The position numbers and the translations under genes were made by a program. A stretch of 64,000 nucleotides of DNA from Bifidobacterium simiarum (GTDB lineage Bacteria > Actinomycetota > Actinomycetes > Actinomycetales > Bifidobacteriaceae): assembly GCF_002802905.1 (NCBI RefSeq), contig NZ_PEBK01000003.1, positions 135,843-199,842 on the forward strand, read 5' to 3'. The notes below the pieces were generated by a model. That model was not told where the DNA came from. It was given only the letters and a program-made list of their open reading frames with translations, and searched no databases. Positions 35,555-51,902 of the stretch are shown piece by piece (the first letter of the stretch is position 1; each line of letters begins with the position of its first letter).

Positions 35555-37165
35555 TCACTTCACCGAAGCGAGGTCGGTGTACCAGATCGCGTTGTAGTTG
35601 ACGCCGGAGAGGCTGGAGGCGTAGGCGATGCGGCCGGCCGGGACGACGATCGGCACGAACGGGCCGCCGTCGTTCATCTTCTGCTGGGCCGCCTGGAAGG
35701 CCTTGGCGCGAGCGTCCTTGTCGACCGTGGTCTGGGCCTTCTCGAACAGCGGCTTGGTGGCCTCGGCGGTGGCGATGCCGGCGCCGGTCTTCCAGCCGGC
35801 GTGCAGGCCGGTCGGGCCGTCGGGGGCGAAGGAGGCGTAGTCGCCGGCCTCCGGGTAGTCGGCGCCCCAGTAGGCGATCGAGGACTGGGCGGTGCCGTTG
35901 CGGTAGACGTCAAGCCATGCGGTCGAGGAGAGCGGCTTGAGCTCGAGGTTGATGCCGGCGGCCTTGACCTGCTCCTGCACCTTCTGGGCGAGGTTCTGCA
36001 GGTTCACGCCGCCGACGGCCATATCGGAGGGCACGACAAGTTCGATCTTCTCGCCCTTGTAGCTGCTCTTGGCGAGCAGTTCCTTGGCCTTGGCCAGATC
36101 GTAGGTGTTGTGCTCGTCGGACTTGAGCGCGCCATTGATGGCGGCCGGGATGATGCCGCCGGGCTGCACGGCGCCGTCACCGACGAACTTCAGGATCTCG
36201 TCGTAGTTGATGGCGTGGCGGAAGGCGTTGATGAAGTTCGGATCGGAAGCGGCCTTGCCGTATTCCTTGCTGGCGTTGATGTAGGCGTACAGCGTGTACA
36301 TCGACGGCGAGGAGGCCAGCTTGACCTTGGAGGTATCCAGGCCCTTGGCGTCATCGGCGCCGAGGTCGAAGGCGAGCTGGGCGGTGCCGGCCTGCACGTT
36401 GACCTTCTGGGTGGCGGCGGTGGTGTTCTGGATCACGACGTTGGTGTACTTCGGCTTGTCCTTGGAGGTGTACTTGTCGTTGGCGGCGAGCTTGACCTCG
36501 CTCTTGATGTCGGCGGAGGCGATCTTGTACGGACCGGAGCCGGCGGAGTTGGAGTTCAGCCAGGTCTCGGCCTTGTCGTTGGTGTCGGTGGTGCCGCCGT
36601 GCTCCTCGACGACCTTCTTCTCGACCACGCCGGTGGACGGGAAGGCGAGGATGTACGGCAGTGCCGGGTAGGCGACGGAGCTGGTGAGCGTGACGGTCTT
36701 GTCGTCCTTCTTGGAGACCTTGACGAGCTTGCCGGCCGGATCGGTCAGCAGGAACGACGGGTTGCTCTGCATGCCCTGCAGACGCTGGAGGCTGAAGGCC
36801 AGATCATCGGCGGTCACCTTGGCACCGTCGGAGAAGGTGTGGCCGTCCTGCACGGTCAGGGTCACGGTCTTGGCGTCGGGGCTGATCTCGTACTTGGCCA
36901 CGCCGGGCTCGACCTTGGTGAAATCGTTGCCGTTGTCGCCGTAGGCCAGCGGGGTCTCGTAGACCTGGTGGCTGACCATGTTGCTGGTGAATTCGTAGGC
37001 GCGGGCGGGATCGAAGGACTTGGCGTCGAAGTTGGTGTTCACGACCAGCGACGAACCGGACGAGCTGGACGAACCGGTCGACGAGCCGCCGCATGCGGCC
37101 AGACCGGCCGCCATGGCGAGTGCGGAGGCAGCCGCAGCCACCCGCACGATCAGGGATTTCTTCAT
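35555..37165 (-). CDS. Peptide ABC transporter substrate-binding lipoprotein (SBP family 5)
   Basis: The 536 aa start with a lipoprotein signal: KKSLIVRVAAAASALAMAAG then LAAC, with the lipidated Cys at residue 25, followed by a Gly/Ser linker. The body is the family 5 fold (NFDAKSFDPARAYEF, SDGAKVTADDLAFSLQRLQG, FINAFRHAINYDEILKFVGD). It captures peptides or similar solutes outside the cell and is the first gene of a five-gene operon, so it probably has the main promoter. Specificity cannot be read from the sequence. Confidence 0.93.
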   Translation of the reverse strand: MKKSLIVRVAAAASALAMAAGLAACGGSSTGSSSSSGSSLVVNTNFDAKSFDPARAYEFTSNMVSHQVYETPLAYGDNGNDFTKVEPGVAKYEISPDAKTVTLTVQDGHTFSDGAKVTADDLAFSLQRLQGMQSNPSFLLTDPAGKLVKVSKKDDKTVTLTSSVAYPALPYILAFPSTGVVEKKVVEEHGGTTDTNDKAETWLNSNSAGSGPYKIASADIKSEVKLAANDKYTSKDKPKYTNVVIQNTTAATQKVNVQAGTAQLAFDLGADDAKGLDTSKVKLASSPSMYTLYAYINASKEYGKAASDPNFINAFRHAINYDEILKFVGDGAVQPGGIIPAAINGALKSDEHNTYDLAKAKELLAKSSYKGEKIELVVPSDMAVGGVNLQNLAQKVQEQVKAAGINLELKPLSSTAWLDVYRNGTAQSSIAYWGADYPEAGDYASFAPDGPTGLHAGWKTGAGIATAEATKPLFEKAQTTVDKDARAKAFQAAQQKMNDGGPFVPIVVPAGRIAYASSLSGVNYNAIWYTDLASVK

Positions 37166-37307
37166 GATGTTCCTCCTCAGGAGTTTTTCAAACTCTTATT
37201 GAAGGAATGTACCGTTACCCGACGGTGTCGGAATGATGTCGTCCACATTGCGAAAGGCGCGAAAACTCACATATTCGTAACACGGCAACCGTTTTAGGGA
37301 AACAAAA

Positions 37308-37343
37308 CGGGTGTGTTTCGCACTGTGAGACGAAACACACCCG
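37308..37343 (-). terminator. Rho-independent terminator after rpoC
   Basis: CGGGTGTGTTTCG (37308-37320) and CGAAACACACCCG (37331-37343) form a perfect 13-bp stem with a 10-base loop, followed on the minus strand by TTTTGTTT. It lies 91 bases beyond the rpoC stop. The rest of 37166-37433 should contain the promoter of the binding-protein gene (GAGGAGG ribosome binding site before its ATG); a TTCCGA/TACATT pair near 37207-37236 is only a weak candidate. Confidence 0.88.
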
Positions 37344-37433
37344 TAGGTGCCCCCATGACCGCGGGGCTGCGGGGGCGGCCTATCGACCGCCCATTAGATG
37401 ACCGGAATGACCGGAATGATCACGATGACCGGA

Positions 37434-41600
<4,167 letters not shown>

Positions 41601-41646
41601 TTAGTTGTCCTGTCTTGGTAGATCTTTACTGCTTTACGGTTGTGGT

Positions 41647-41674
41647 GCGTCGCCCGCACGTCCGCGGGCGACGC
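41647..41674 (-). other. Intercistronic hairpin between rpoB and rpoC
   Basis: GCGTCGCCCGC (41647-41657) and GCGGGCGACGC (41664-41674) form a perfect 11-bp stem with a 6-base loop, 7 bases after the rpoB stop. It has no clear U-tract, so it is more likely an mRNA processing or stability feature than a full terminator. Confidence 0.6.
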
Positions 41675-41681
41675 GTCTGGA

Positions 41682-45308
<3,627 letters not shown>

Positions 45309-45419
45309 GATGGGGTTATCCTTCTCGTTCGCTGTGTATCCAATAGCCAGGGAACGACCGTCGCGCCGCCGCAACTACCACACGGCTAGCGGGCCATTCC
45401 CCCAGTCTGATGTATGCCC

Positions 45420-45448
45420 GCTATATGACACACGTCACTAAACGTCAA
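45420..45448 (-). promoter_or_regulatory. Candidate rpoBC promoter
   Basis: On the minus strand TTGACG (45448-45443) and TATAGC (45425-45420) are exactly 17 bases apart. Transcription would start near 45413, leaving a leader of about 105 bases before the rpoB TTG. No other well-matched pair is visible in the 205 bases between rpoB and the upstream gene. Confidence 0.6.
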
Positions 45449-45512
45449 AAGAATACCACATCACCGGCGTGTCGCACAAGCCGTGTGTCGTATTATTCCA
45501 CGCCCGCGAGAA

Positions 45513-46565
45513 TCAGGCCATCGTGCCCGCGGCCACGCTGATGTCCCGGGACTCGCCTCCCCACAGGCCCGATCCCACCGGCACGTTGCCGGACGCGCGC
45601 AGCCGGCCGCCGGCGACCGTGATGCGACGGGCCATGCCACCGGTGCCGCCGCCGAACAGATCGTCGCTCTGGCCGCCGCCTACGCCGGCGCCGTACGACC
45701 CCTGCAGACCGCGGGACCATGCGGCGACCTCGCCCCCGCGGATCGTGATGTCCGTGCCGCTGCCGCCGTATCCGCCGCCGATGCCGGCACCGTAGGCCAT
45801 GCCGCGCGACGCCCGGCATCCGGCCGTCACCGTCCCCGAGCCGATGAGGACGTTCCCGCCGTCGCTGCCACGGCCCCCGCCGATGCCGGCACCGTAGGCG
45901 TTGTGACGATCGGCCCTCGCAAAGGCCTCGATCACCCCGCCGTTGATCGTGATGTTCGCCCCGCGCTCTCCCTTCGCGCCGCCGATGCCGGCGCCGTCGA
46001 CGTCCTCCGACGCCGAATACGAACAGGCCGACAGCCGACCGACGTTCCGCGCGACGCCGTGCCGCGGGCCGGCGGCAACGATCACCAGCTCATGCTCGCC
46101 GTTCTCCAGTCCGGCCCGGTCCGCCCCCGACCACAGACGGTTGTCGGATCCCGCGGCCAGCACGAGATCAAGCCGTCCGGAATCGACCAGCAGGGCCGCG
46201 GCGTCCCGTCGGGCGCTGACGTTGATCCGCACGCCGTCGAGCGTCAGATGCGCCCCGTCCTCGACCACGATCCGACCCCCGTCGGTGCCGTTCTCGTACC
46301 CCGAGGCCATCGACAGGGTCAGCACGGCCCCCGGCCGCACCACCAGCGTATGGGAGACCTCGTTCCAGACCGCGCCGGACGGATCCCCCGCCGTCACGGC
46401 GAACGGATCGGCATCCCCCGCCGATCCGCCGTCGCCGAAACCGACGTTGCCGAAACCGACGATGCCGCTGCCACCATCGCCGCTGCCACCGTTTCCGACG
46501 TCAGCGGAAAACGTCCACATATTCCCCCGATCCGGGAACACATCACGATTGTCCATGATCATCAC
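45513..46565 (-). CDS. Glycine-rich putative beta-solenoid protein with GAGIGGG repeats, no signal peptide
   Basis: I do not recognise a function. The 350 aa have an irregular Gly/Ser-rich N-terminal quarter, a middle region (VSHTLVVRPGAVLTL, GGRIVVEDGAHLTLDGVRIN) of strand-like repeats, and four regular repeats in the C-terminal half: GAGIGGA...ITINGG, GAGIGGG...VLIGSG, GAGIGGG...ITIRGG, GAGVGGG...ITVAGG. This is the pattern of right-handed beta-solenoid and carbohydrate-binding repeat proteins, usually secreted, but no signal or anchor is visible here. It reads towards rpoB. The first ATG used is an upper limit; Met16 is an alternative. Confidence 0.6.
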   Translation of the reverse strand: MMIMDNRDVFPDRGNMWTFSADVGNGGSGDGGSGIVGFGNVGFGDGGSAGDADPFAVTAGDPSGAVWNEVSHTLVVRPGAVLTLSMASGYENGTDGGRIVVEDGAHLTLDGVRINVSARRDAAALLVDSGRLDLVLAAGSDNRLWSGADRAGLENGEHELVIVAAGPRHGVARNVGRLSACSYSASEDVDGAGIGGAKGERGANITINGGVIEAFARADRHNAYGAGIGGGRGSDGGNVLIGSGTVTAGCRASRGMAYGAGIGGGYGGSGTDITIRGGEVAAWSRGLQGSYGAGVGGGQSDDLFGGGTGGMARRITVAGGRLRASGNVPVGSGLWGGESRDISVAAGTMA

Positions 46566-47087
46566 ATACCCCCACAGTCACTTGCCCGAATGACGGCGAC
46601 CACGATAGCCGCCGAACGTTACCGATCAACGATCCCAATATTTCGAAAGGGCATCGTCAGGGTGAACCGCAGCCATACTCCGGCCGAACCCCACCCCACA
46701 CACCACCTTGAGAAGTGATCGCATATCCGACATCACACCCCCTGATCACTCAGCATGCGCTAAGAATCATCGCCCCCGCCATACCACAGACCCGCACGGA
46801 ACACAAGAGGTGACTTTCCGCGACCGATCCCTTATATTGCGGGGTGCCTGAAGGGGATTCACCAATAACCGGACCCGCCAATACCAGAGCCCGCAACCAA
46901 CCGTCCTTGCGGCAAACGGACCAGCAGCAAACGGACCAGCAGCCAACAAACCCGCAGCCGACAGACCCGCAGGACCACCGATCCACAGGACCACCGATCC
47001 ACAGGACCACAACCGACAGACCCACAACCGACAGACCCACAACCGATCCACAGGATCACCGATCCGCAACCACAGCAAAGGACTCGC
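46566..47087 (+). promoter_or_regulatory. Long leader region before the ECF transporter, with short tandem repeats
   Basis: No gene is supported in these 522 bases. A sigma-70-type candidate is GTGACT (46810-46815), 17 bases, TATATT (46833-46838) on the plus strand, starting near 46845. The roughly 240-base leader then holds words such as ACCGATCCACAGG (near 46978 and 46994) and CCGACAGACCCACAA (47013 and 47028). I could not fold it into a known riboswitch. The start codon lacks a strong Shine-Dalgarno (CAAAGGA). Confidence 0.45.
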
Positions 47088-47744
47088 ATGACCGAACAGA
47101 CCACAGCCGCACAGACCACGACCGCACAGCCCGCAACCGCCGCCCCCGCAGCCGTCGCATCCCGAGCCAAACTGGGCACTCGCGACTACATCCTCATCGG
47201 CGTCTATGCCGCGCTCTACTTCGTGCTGATCGCCATCGCCGCGGCCGTGGTGCAGCCCCTGCCGTTCGGCATGCCGTTCATGGGCTTCGCCTGCGGCATC
47301 CTCGGCGGCGTGCCCTACATGCTCACCCTGACGAAGTCCCGCCGGTTCGGCGCCGTCACCATCCTCGGCGTGCTGCTCGCCCTGCTCATGGGCGTGATCC
47401 ACGGCAACGTGTACACCATCGTCACCGCCGTGGCCGCCTCCGTCATCGCCGACCTGATCGCCCGCACCGGCGACTACCGGCGCATATCCCTCAACGTCCT
47501 GTCCGCCGGCGTGTTCAATCTGTGGAATCTCGGCCTGTTCCTGCCGTTCTACATCGGCCGCAACGACTATTTGGCGGCCATGGTCGCGAAGAAGGGCGAG
47601 ACGGCGACCGCGCAGATGGCCGGCCTCTTCCCCGCGTGGATGCTGCCCGTGCTGGTGGTGCTCGGCGTGATCGGCGGACTGATCGGCGCGTGGATCGCCC
47701 GGCCGATGATGCGCCGGCACTTCGAACGCGCCGGACTGGTCTGA
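47088..47744 (+). CDS. ECF transporter substrate-binding (S) component, MptD/Trep_Strep family
   Basis: The 218 aa have a ~30-residue Ala/Thr/Gln-rich hydrophilic start, then about six hydrophobic segments (DYILIGVYAALYFVLIAIAA, and so on), ending in a basic RPMMRRHFERAGLV. It fits the S-component fold of the Trep_Strep family, whose ligand is generally unknown. It is the first gene of the ECF cluster, 53 bases before the EcfT gene, so its transport module would use the EcfT and fused ATPase downstream. Confidence 0.78.
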   Translation: MTEQTTAAQTTTAQPATAAPAAVASRAKLGTRDYILIGVYAALYFVLIAIAAAVVQPLPFGMPFMGFACGILGGVPYMLTLTKSRRFGAVTILGVLLALLMGVIHGNVYTIVTAVAASVIADLIARTGDYRRISLNVLSAGVFNLWNLGLFLPFYIGRNDYLAAMVAKKGETATAQMAGLFPAWMLPVLVVLGVIGGLIGAWIARPMMRRHFERAGLV

Positions 47745-47797
47745 GCCCCCGAACCCGATACCTCGCGAACCCACTGTCCCGAGAACCCATCGATTCC

Positions 47798-48640
47798 ATG
47801 TTCCGATCCACCGCCGCCCACGACCGATTCCGCGTCGATCCGCGTACGAAGATCGCCCTCACCATCACCGTCGGCTGCTTCTGCCTGGCGCGGGCCGGCG
47901 GAGCGTTGCCCGCCGTCGACGTCGTGAGACTTGGTCTCGCCTGCCTGCCGGTCATCCTGCTGCCGCTGTCCCGCCGATGGGCGGCCACGCTGGTCTACAT
48001 GCTGCTGCTGGCCGTCAGTCTTGCGGCCGCGGCCTGGCTGCTGCCCACGATCGTCTCGGCACTCTCCTCGGAACCGGCGGCGAACGGCGTGATGCCACAG
48101 ACCGCCGGCGCGATGCCACAGCCCGACGGCGTGATGCCGCATGCCTTCGGCTCGGCCATCGTCTGGCTGGCGTACGCGACGATCGCGATGACCACGCAAA
48201 TGCTGCCGGTGGCCATGATCTCCTACTGGATGCTCGTCACCACCACGGCCAGCGAACTGGTCACCGCACTGACTCGCATGCACATGCCGCAGGCCGTGAC
48301 GATCCCGCTGGCGGTGATGTTCCGCTTCTTCCCCACCGCGTTCGCCGAACAGCGTCGTATCGGCGACGCGATGCGGATGCGCGGAGTCCGGCTCGGCGGC
48401 ACCCGCATGCTCGCCATGTTCGAATACCGTGTGGTCCCGCTGATCGGCAGCAGCGTGCGCATCGCCGACGAGCTCGCGCAGGCCGCGATGACCCGCGGTC
48501 TGGGAGGCCCGGCGAAGCGCACGAGCATCGCACGGATCGGCTTCCACGCCATCGACGCGGTACTGCTGACGCTGTGCATGGCCTGTTTTGTGGTTTGGAT
48601 CGGCGCGGCCACCGGCTGGCTGTCCGACCGGACACTGTGA
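47798..48640 (+). CDS. ECF transporter transmembrane component EcfT
   Basis: The 280 aa (start at 47798; the longer in-frame extension is a shadow through the S gene) have an N-terminal hydrophobic half and a cytosolic coupling region with AMRMRGVRLGG and AMTRGLGGP, the positions of the two Ala-Arg-Gly-like motifs that contact the ATPases. Between helices there is a repetitive VMPQTAGAMPQPDGVMPH insert. It stands between the S and A genes, as in a group I-type ECF cluster. Confidence 0.82.
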   Translation: MFRSTAAHDRFRVDPRTKIALTITVGCFCLARAGGALPAVDVVRLGLACLPVILLPLSRRWAATLVYMLLLAVSLAAAAWLLPTIVSALSSEPAANGVMPQTAGAMPQPDGVMPHAFGSAIVWLAYATIAMTTQMLPVAMISYWMLVTTTASELVTALTRMHMPQAVTIPLAVMFRFFPTAFAEQRRIGDAMRMRGVRLGGTRMLAMFEYRVVPLIGSSVRIADELAQAAMTRGLGGPAKRTSIARIGFHAIDAVLLTLCMACFVVWIGAATGWLSDRTL

Positions 48641-48666
48641 TTCATGCCCAATCAGGAGACGACCTC

Positions 48667-50475
48667 ATGAGCAGAACCATGACAGACGCCGCAGAAACCA
48701 CAAAACTCGCGAATCCCACAGGCGGGAATCCCACAGGCGCGAATTCCACAGTCGAGATCGCCGTCCGTTTCGATCATGTCGGATTCTCCTACGGACCGAC
48801 CCCGACCTACGATCATTCAGCCGGAGATCATCCGACTGACCAGGATCTCCCCCGGCAGACCCTCCCCCGGCAGGACCGCTCCCCCGACGGCATCCACGAT
48901 CTGACCTTCGCCATTCCACAGGGCGCGGTCGTGCTGCTGTGCGGGGAATCCGGCTGCGGCAAGACCACCGTCACCCGGCTGATCAACGGGCTCGCACCCC
49001 ACTATTTCGACGGTGTGATGACCGGCACGGTGACCGTGAACGGGCTGGACACCCGGCAGTCCGATCTGGCCGGCCTCGCCCCGCACGTCGGATCGGTGTT
49101 CCAGAATCCCCGCAGCCAGTTCTTCACGCTGGACGTGGCCGGCGAGCTGGCGTTCGCCTGTGAGAACTTCGGCATGGATCCGGACGAGATCCGCCGTCGG
49201 GTGGCCGCCACCGCGGACGAATTCCGCATCGGTGGTCTGATCGGCCGCGACATCACCGCCATGAGCGGCGGGCAGCAGCAGAAGGTGGCCTGCGCCTCGG
49301 TGTCCGTCGCCGCCCCGCCGATCATGGTGATGGATGAGCCGAGCGCCAATCTGGACGCCCGCGCGATCGCCGATCTGCGCGACATCGTCGGGCTGTGGAA
49401 GGCGCAGGGCCGCACCGTGATCATCGCCGAACACCGGCTGTACTGGCTGGACGGACTGGTCGACACGGCGATGGTCTTCCGGAGCGGACGGCTGGTCCGC
49501 ACGATGACCGGCGCCGAACTGCATGATCTGCCGGACCGCGAGCGCGAGACACTGGGACTGCGGCCGACACGGTCCGGGCAGATCACACAGCCCGATCAGA
49601 TCACACGGTCAGGCTCGGCCACCCAGCCCGACCGAATCGGGGACACCGATCGCACGGCGTCGGACAACGACACTGGCCGCAGGGACGACACTGGCCGCAG
49701 GGACGAATCCAACGGCTTCTGGCGGATCGAGGATTTCTCCTATACCTACCGGCGGACTCGCCGTCCCGTGCTGAGCATTCCCTCGGCGCGGATCCCAGCC
49801 GGCCGGGTGACCGCCGTGGTGGGGCCCAACGGAGCTGGCAAATCCACGTTCGCCCGATGTCTACAGGGTCTGGATCGCCGTGCGAAGGGCACACTGATCG
49901 CCCCGGACGGACGACGGCTGAGCCGTCGGGACCGGATGCGCACCTGCTTCACCGTGCTGCAGGACGTCGGATGCGAGCTGTTCACCGAATCCGTGCTCGA
50001 CGAGGTACTGCTCGGACTTCCCGACGCCACGCCAGCCCCCTCATCCGTCGGATCATCGATCCCCTCATCCGTCGGCACCGCCGACACCTTCCCCCCACGG
50101 GGGAAGGCTGAGAGAATCCTGCGCGATCTCGATCTGGCCGAAATGGCCGACCGTCATCCGCTGTCGCTGTCGGGCGGGCAGAAGCAGCGCGTGGCCATCG
50201 CGGCGGCGCTGGCCTGCGACCGGGAACTCCTGATCTTCGACGAGCCGACCAGCGGACTGGATCGCCGTCATATGGAACAGGTCGCGACCCGGATCCGAGC
50301 GCTCGCCGATCATGCGGACCGGACCGTGGTGGTGATCACCCACGATCCGGAGTTCGCGCTGATCGCCTGCGATCATGCGCTGGTATTGGAATCCGGCCGT
50401 ATCACCGACTCGTTCGCACTCGACTCCGCCGGTCGGACGCGGCTGGCCGATCATCTGACGGCCGACTGCCGCTGA
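48667..50475 (+). CDS. Fused double ECF ATPase (EcfA-EcfA') with an in-frame repeat insertion
   Basis: The 602 aa hold two ABC domains. First: GESGCGKTT (near 93), NPRSQFF Q-loop, MSGGQQQK (near 200), MVMDEPSANLD. Second: GPNGAGKST (near 387), LSGGQKQR (near 501), LIFDEPTSGLD, ITHDPEFALIA. A linker of Thr/Gln/Asp repeats lies between (about 300-345). The start has AGGAGA at the right distance. At residues ~457-481 the second domain contains SSVGSSIPSSVGTADTFPPR, encoded by a palindromic repeat copy, which is unusual inside an ATPase. Reading frame is intact. Confidence 0.85.
   Translation: MSRTMTDAAETTKLANPTGGNPTGANSTVEIAVRFDHVGFSYGPTPTYDHSAGDHPTDQDLPRQTLPRQDRSPDGIHDLTFAIPQGAVVLLCGESGCGKTTVTRLINGLAPHYFDGVMTGTVTVNGLDTRQSDLAGLAPHVGSVFQNPRSQFFTLDVAGELAFACENFGMDPDEIRRRVAATADEFRIGGLIGRDITAMSGGQQQKVACASVSVAAPPIMVMDEPSANLDARAIADLRDIVGLWKAQGRTVIIAEHRLYWLDGLVDTAMVFRSGRLVRTMTGAELHDLPDRERETLGLRPTRSGQITQPDQITRSGSATQPDRIGDTDRTASDNDTGRRDDTGRRDESNGFWRIEDFSYTYRRTRRPVLSIPSARIPAGRVTAVVGPNGAGKSTFARCLQGLDRRAKGTLIAPDGRRLSRRDRMRTCFTVLQDVGCELFTESVLDEVLLGLPDATPAPSSVGSSIPSSVGTADTFPPRGKAERILRDLDLAEMADRHPLSLSGGQKQRVAIAAALACDRELLIFDEPTSGLDRRHMEQVATRIRALADHADRTVVVITHDPEFALIACDHALVLESGRITDSFALDSAGRTRLADHLTADCR
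50037..50109 (+). repeat. Palindromic repeat family, copy C plus a partial copy, inside the ECF ATPase gene
   Basis: CCCCTCATCCGTCGGCACCG then CCGACACCTTCCCCCCACGG and GGGAAGGCT (50061-50109) match copies A, B and E. A 24-base partial copy of its first half lies immediately upstream (50037-50060). The combined insertion is translated in frame. Confidence 0.85.
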
Positions 50476-50489
50476 TTCATGACGGTCGA

Positions 50490-50825
50490 TCAGACAAAGA
50501 CCAACTGCACGAGCAGCATGTACAGGATCGTGCCGCCGGCGATCGACAGCAGCATGTTGCGCTTCCACAGGTGCAGCACGACGATCACGGCCATGGCGAT
50601 CGCCTCGGGCACGCCGTGGTTGCCGGAAAGCGGCGTGACGTCCTTCAGCGAGTAGACGACCAGCAGACCGGTCATCGCGAACGGCAGCACCTTGCCGAGG
50701 TAGTCGATGATGCGCGGCGGCCGCTTCGACTCGGGGAACAGCAGGAACGGCAGGAATCGGGTGATCATCGTGCCGATCGTCACCACGGCGATGGTGATCA
50801 CGCTCTGCCATACGGTCATGGTCAT
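50490..50825 (-). CDS. azlD: AzlD-type branched-chain amino acid transport subunit
   Basis: The 111 aa have about four hydrophobic segments with the family pattern [10 protein letters not shown] (residues 22-31), [20 protein letters not shown] and [20 protein letters not shown]. AzlD is the small partner of AzlC in branched-chain amino acid export. The start overlaps the AzlC stop by 4 bases. The gene converges with the ECF ATPase gene, whose stop is only 14 bases away. Confidence 0.88.
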   Translation of the reverse strand: MTMTVWQSVITIAVVTIGTMITRFLPFLLFPESKRPPRIIDYLGKVLPFAMTGLLVVYSLKDVTPLSGNHGVPEAIAMAVIVVLHLWKRNMLLSIAGGTILYMLLVQLVFV

Positions 50826-51631
50826 GCCAGGTCCTCCTCATCGCGGTTCTGAGAACGGTTCTGAGATTCGGTCGGCTGCTGAGATTCGTTCGGCTGCTGA
50901 GATCCGTTCGGCTTCGCGGCCAGATCGTCCAGATACGGCCGCAGCACAAGGAACAGCACGAGCATCAGCACCATCGATGGGATCATGAACCGGTCGGGTC
51001 CGAAGGCGATCAGGCAGACCAGCGAGGCCAGTACGCCGACCACGCCCGGAATCCGCTGCTTCGCCCCGTGATGGCTCATCCACTGGTCGAGGAAGATCAC
51101 CAGGAACAGAGCGGTGAGCACGAATTCGATGCCGTCCGTGCTGAACGGCAGCAGTCCGCCGACCAGCCACCCCAGCGCGGTGCCGGCGATCCAATACCAG
51201 CGGTTAAGCAGCGAGACGAACAGCATGAACCATCCGCGGTCCACGTCGTCGGGGATGCGGGCCGAGGAGTTGATGGCGAAGCTTTCGTCGCACATCGCGA
51301 AGATCAGATACGGTTTCTTCCACCCGAGGTTCTTGAACCGGCTCAGCATCGACAGTCCGTAGAACAGGTGACGGGCGTTGACCATCAGGGCCAGCATCAG
51401 CGCCGCGACCGGGTTGAATGCGGAGAGCAGCAGGTTCACCGTCACGAATTCCATCGACCCGGCGAAGATGAAATACGCCATGCACACCGGATACAGGAAC
51501 GCGAATCCCTTGGCATGCATGAGCAGGCCATACGAGCAACCGAGGAACAGGAATCCCGCGGCGATCGGCACGGTGAGCGGGAACGCCTCCCGAAAGGCCC
51601 GAGTCACCACGCCCCTACCTTCACCGGTCAC
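50822..51631 (-). CDS. azlC: AzlC-type branched-chain amino acid exporter
   Basis: The GTG at 51631 has GGAGGA upstream and gives 269 aa with about seven membrane segments. The [20 protein letters not shown] and [13 protein letters not shown] start and the [11 protein letters not shown] block are diagnostic of AzlC. The C-terminal tail is hydrophilic with repeated [15 protein letters not shown] words. The intergenic region 51632-51902 upstream contains two rival promoter candidates (TTGACC with 17-base spacing to TCATAC, and TACAAT near 51745-51750). Confidence 0.88.
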   Translation of the reverse strand: MTGEGRGVVTRAFREAFPLTVPIAAGFLFLGCSYGLLMHAKGFAFLYPVCMAYFIFAGSMEFVTVNLLLSAFNPVAALMLALMVNARHLFYGLSMLSRFKNLGWKKPYLIFAMCDESFAINSSARIPDDVDRGWFMLFVSLLNRWYWIAGTALGWLVGGLLPFSTDGIEFVLTALFLVIFLDQWMSHHGAKQRIPGVVGVLASLVCLIAFGPDRFMIPSMVLMLVLFLVLRPYLDDLAAKPNGSQQPNESQQPTESQNRSQNRDEEDLA

Positions 51632-51843
51632 GATTCCTCCTTGTGATGTCGTCGGTCAGTCTGGTCAGGTCATGATCGGTCTGGTCGATCCGCCGGACTC
51701 GAGGCCCGTATGACAGCTCAATGGCCAGTCGGTCAAACCTGATCATTGTAAGGCACGGGAGGACCGGTCGCATTCCGATGGACGACTTTACGGAACGAGT
51801 GGCTTTGCGAAACGGACGGATCGACGGGACGGACAGATTGACC

Positions 51844-51902
51844 GAACGGGCGGATTGATACAACGGGCGGGTTGACAGAACGGGCGGGTTGACAGAACGG
51901 GG
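51844..51902. repeat. 17-bp tandem repeat abutting the 3' end of the second CmpB-family gene
   Basis: Three units built on GAACGGGCGGGTTGACA (51844, 51861, 51878) are followed by a partial unit that reaches the stop codon at 51903. More diverged copies extend to about 51815. Same arrangement as at the MFS gene end. Confidence 0.8.

Noticed and set aside
46833..47087. Possible TPP or other riboswitch before the ECF transporter
   Set aside because: A GGGGTGCCTGA-like word exists, but the matching conserved blocks of the TPP element are missing and no stable known fold could be found by eye.
50037..50109. Frameshift or pseudogene in the ECF ATPase
   Set aside because: The repeat insertion preserves the reading frame, and all ABC motifs after it are intact.
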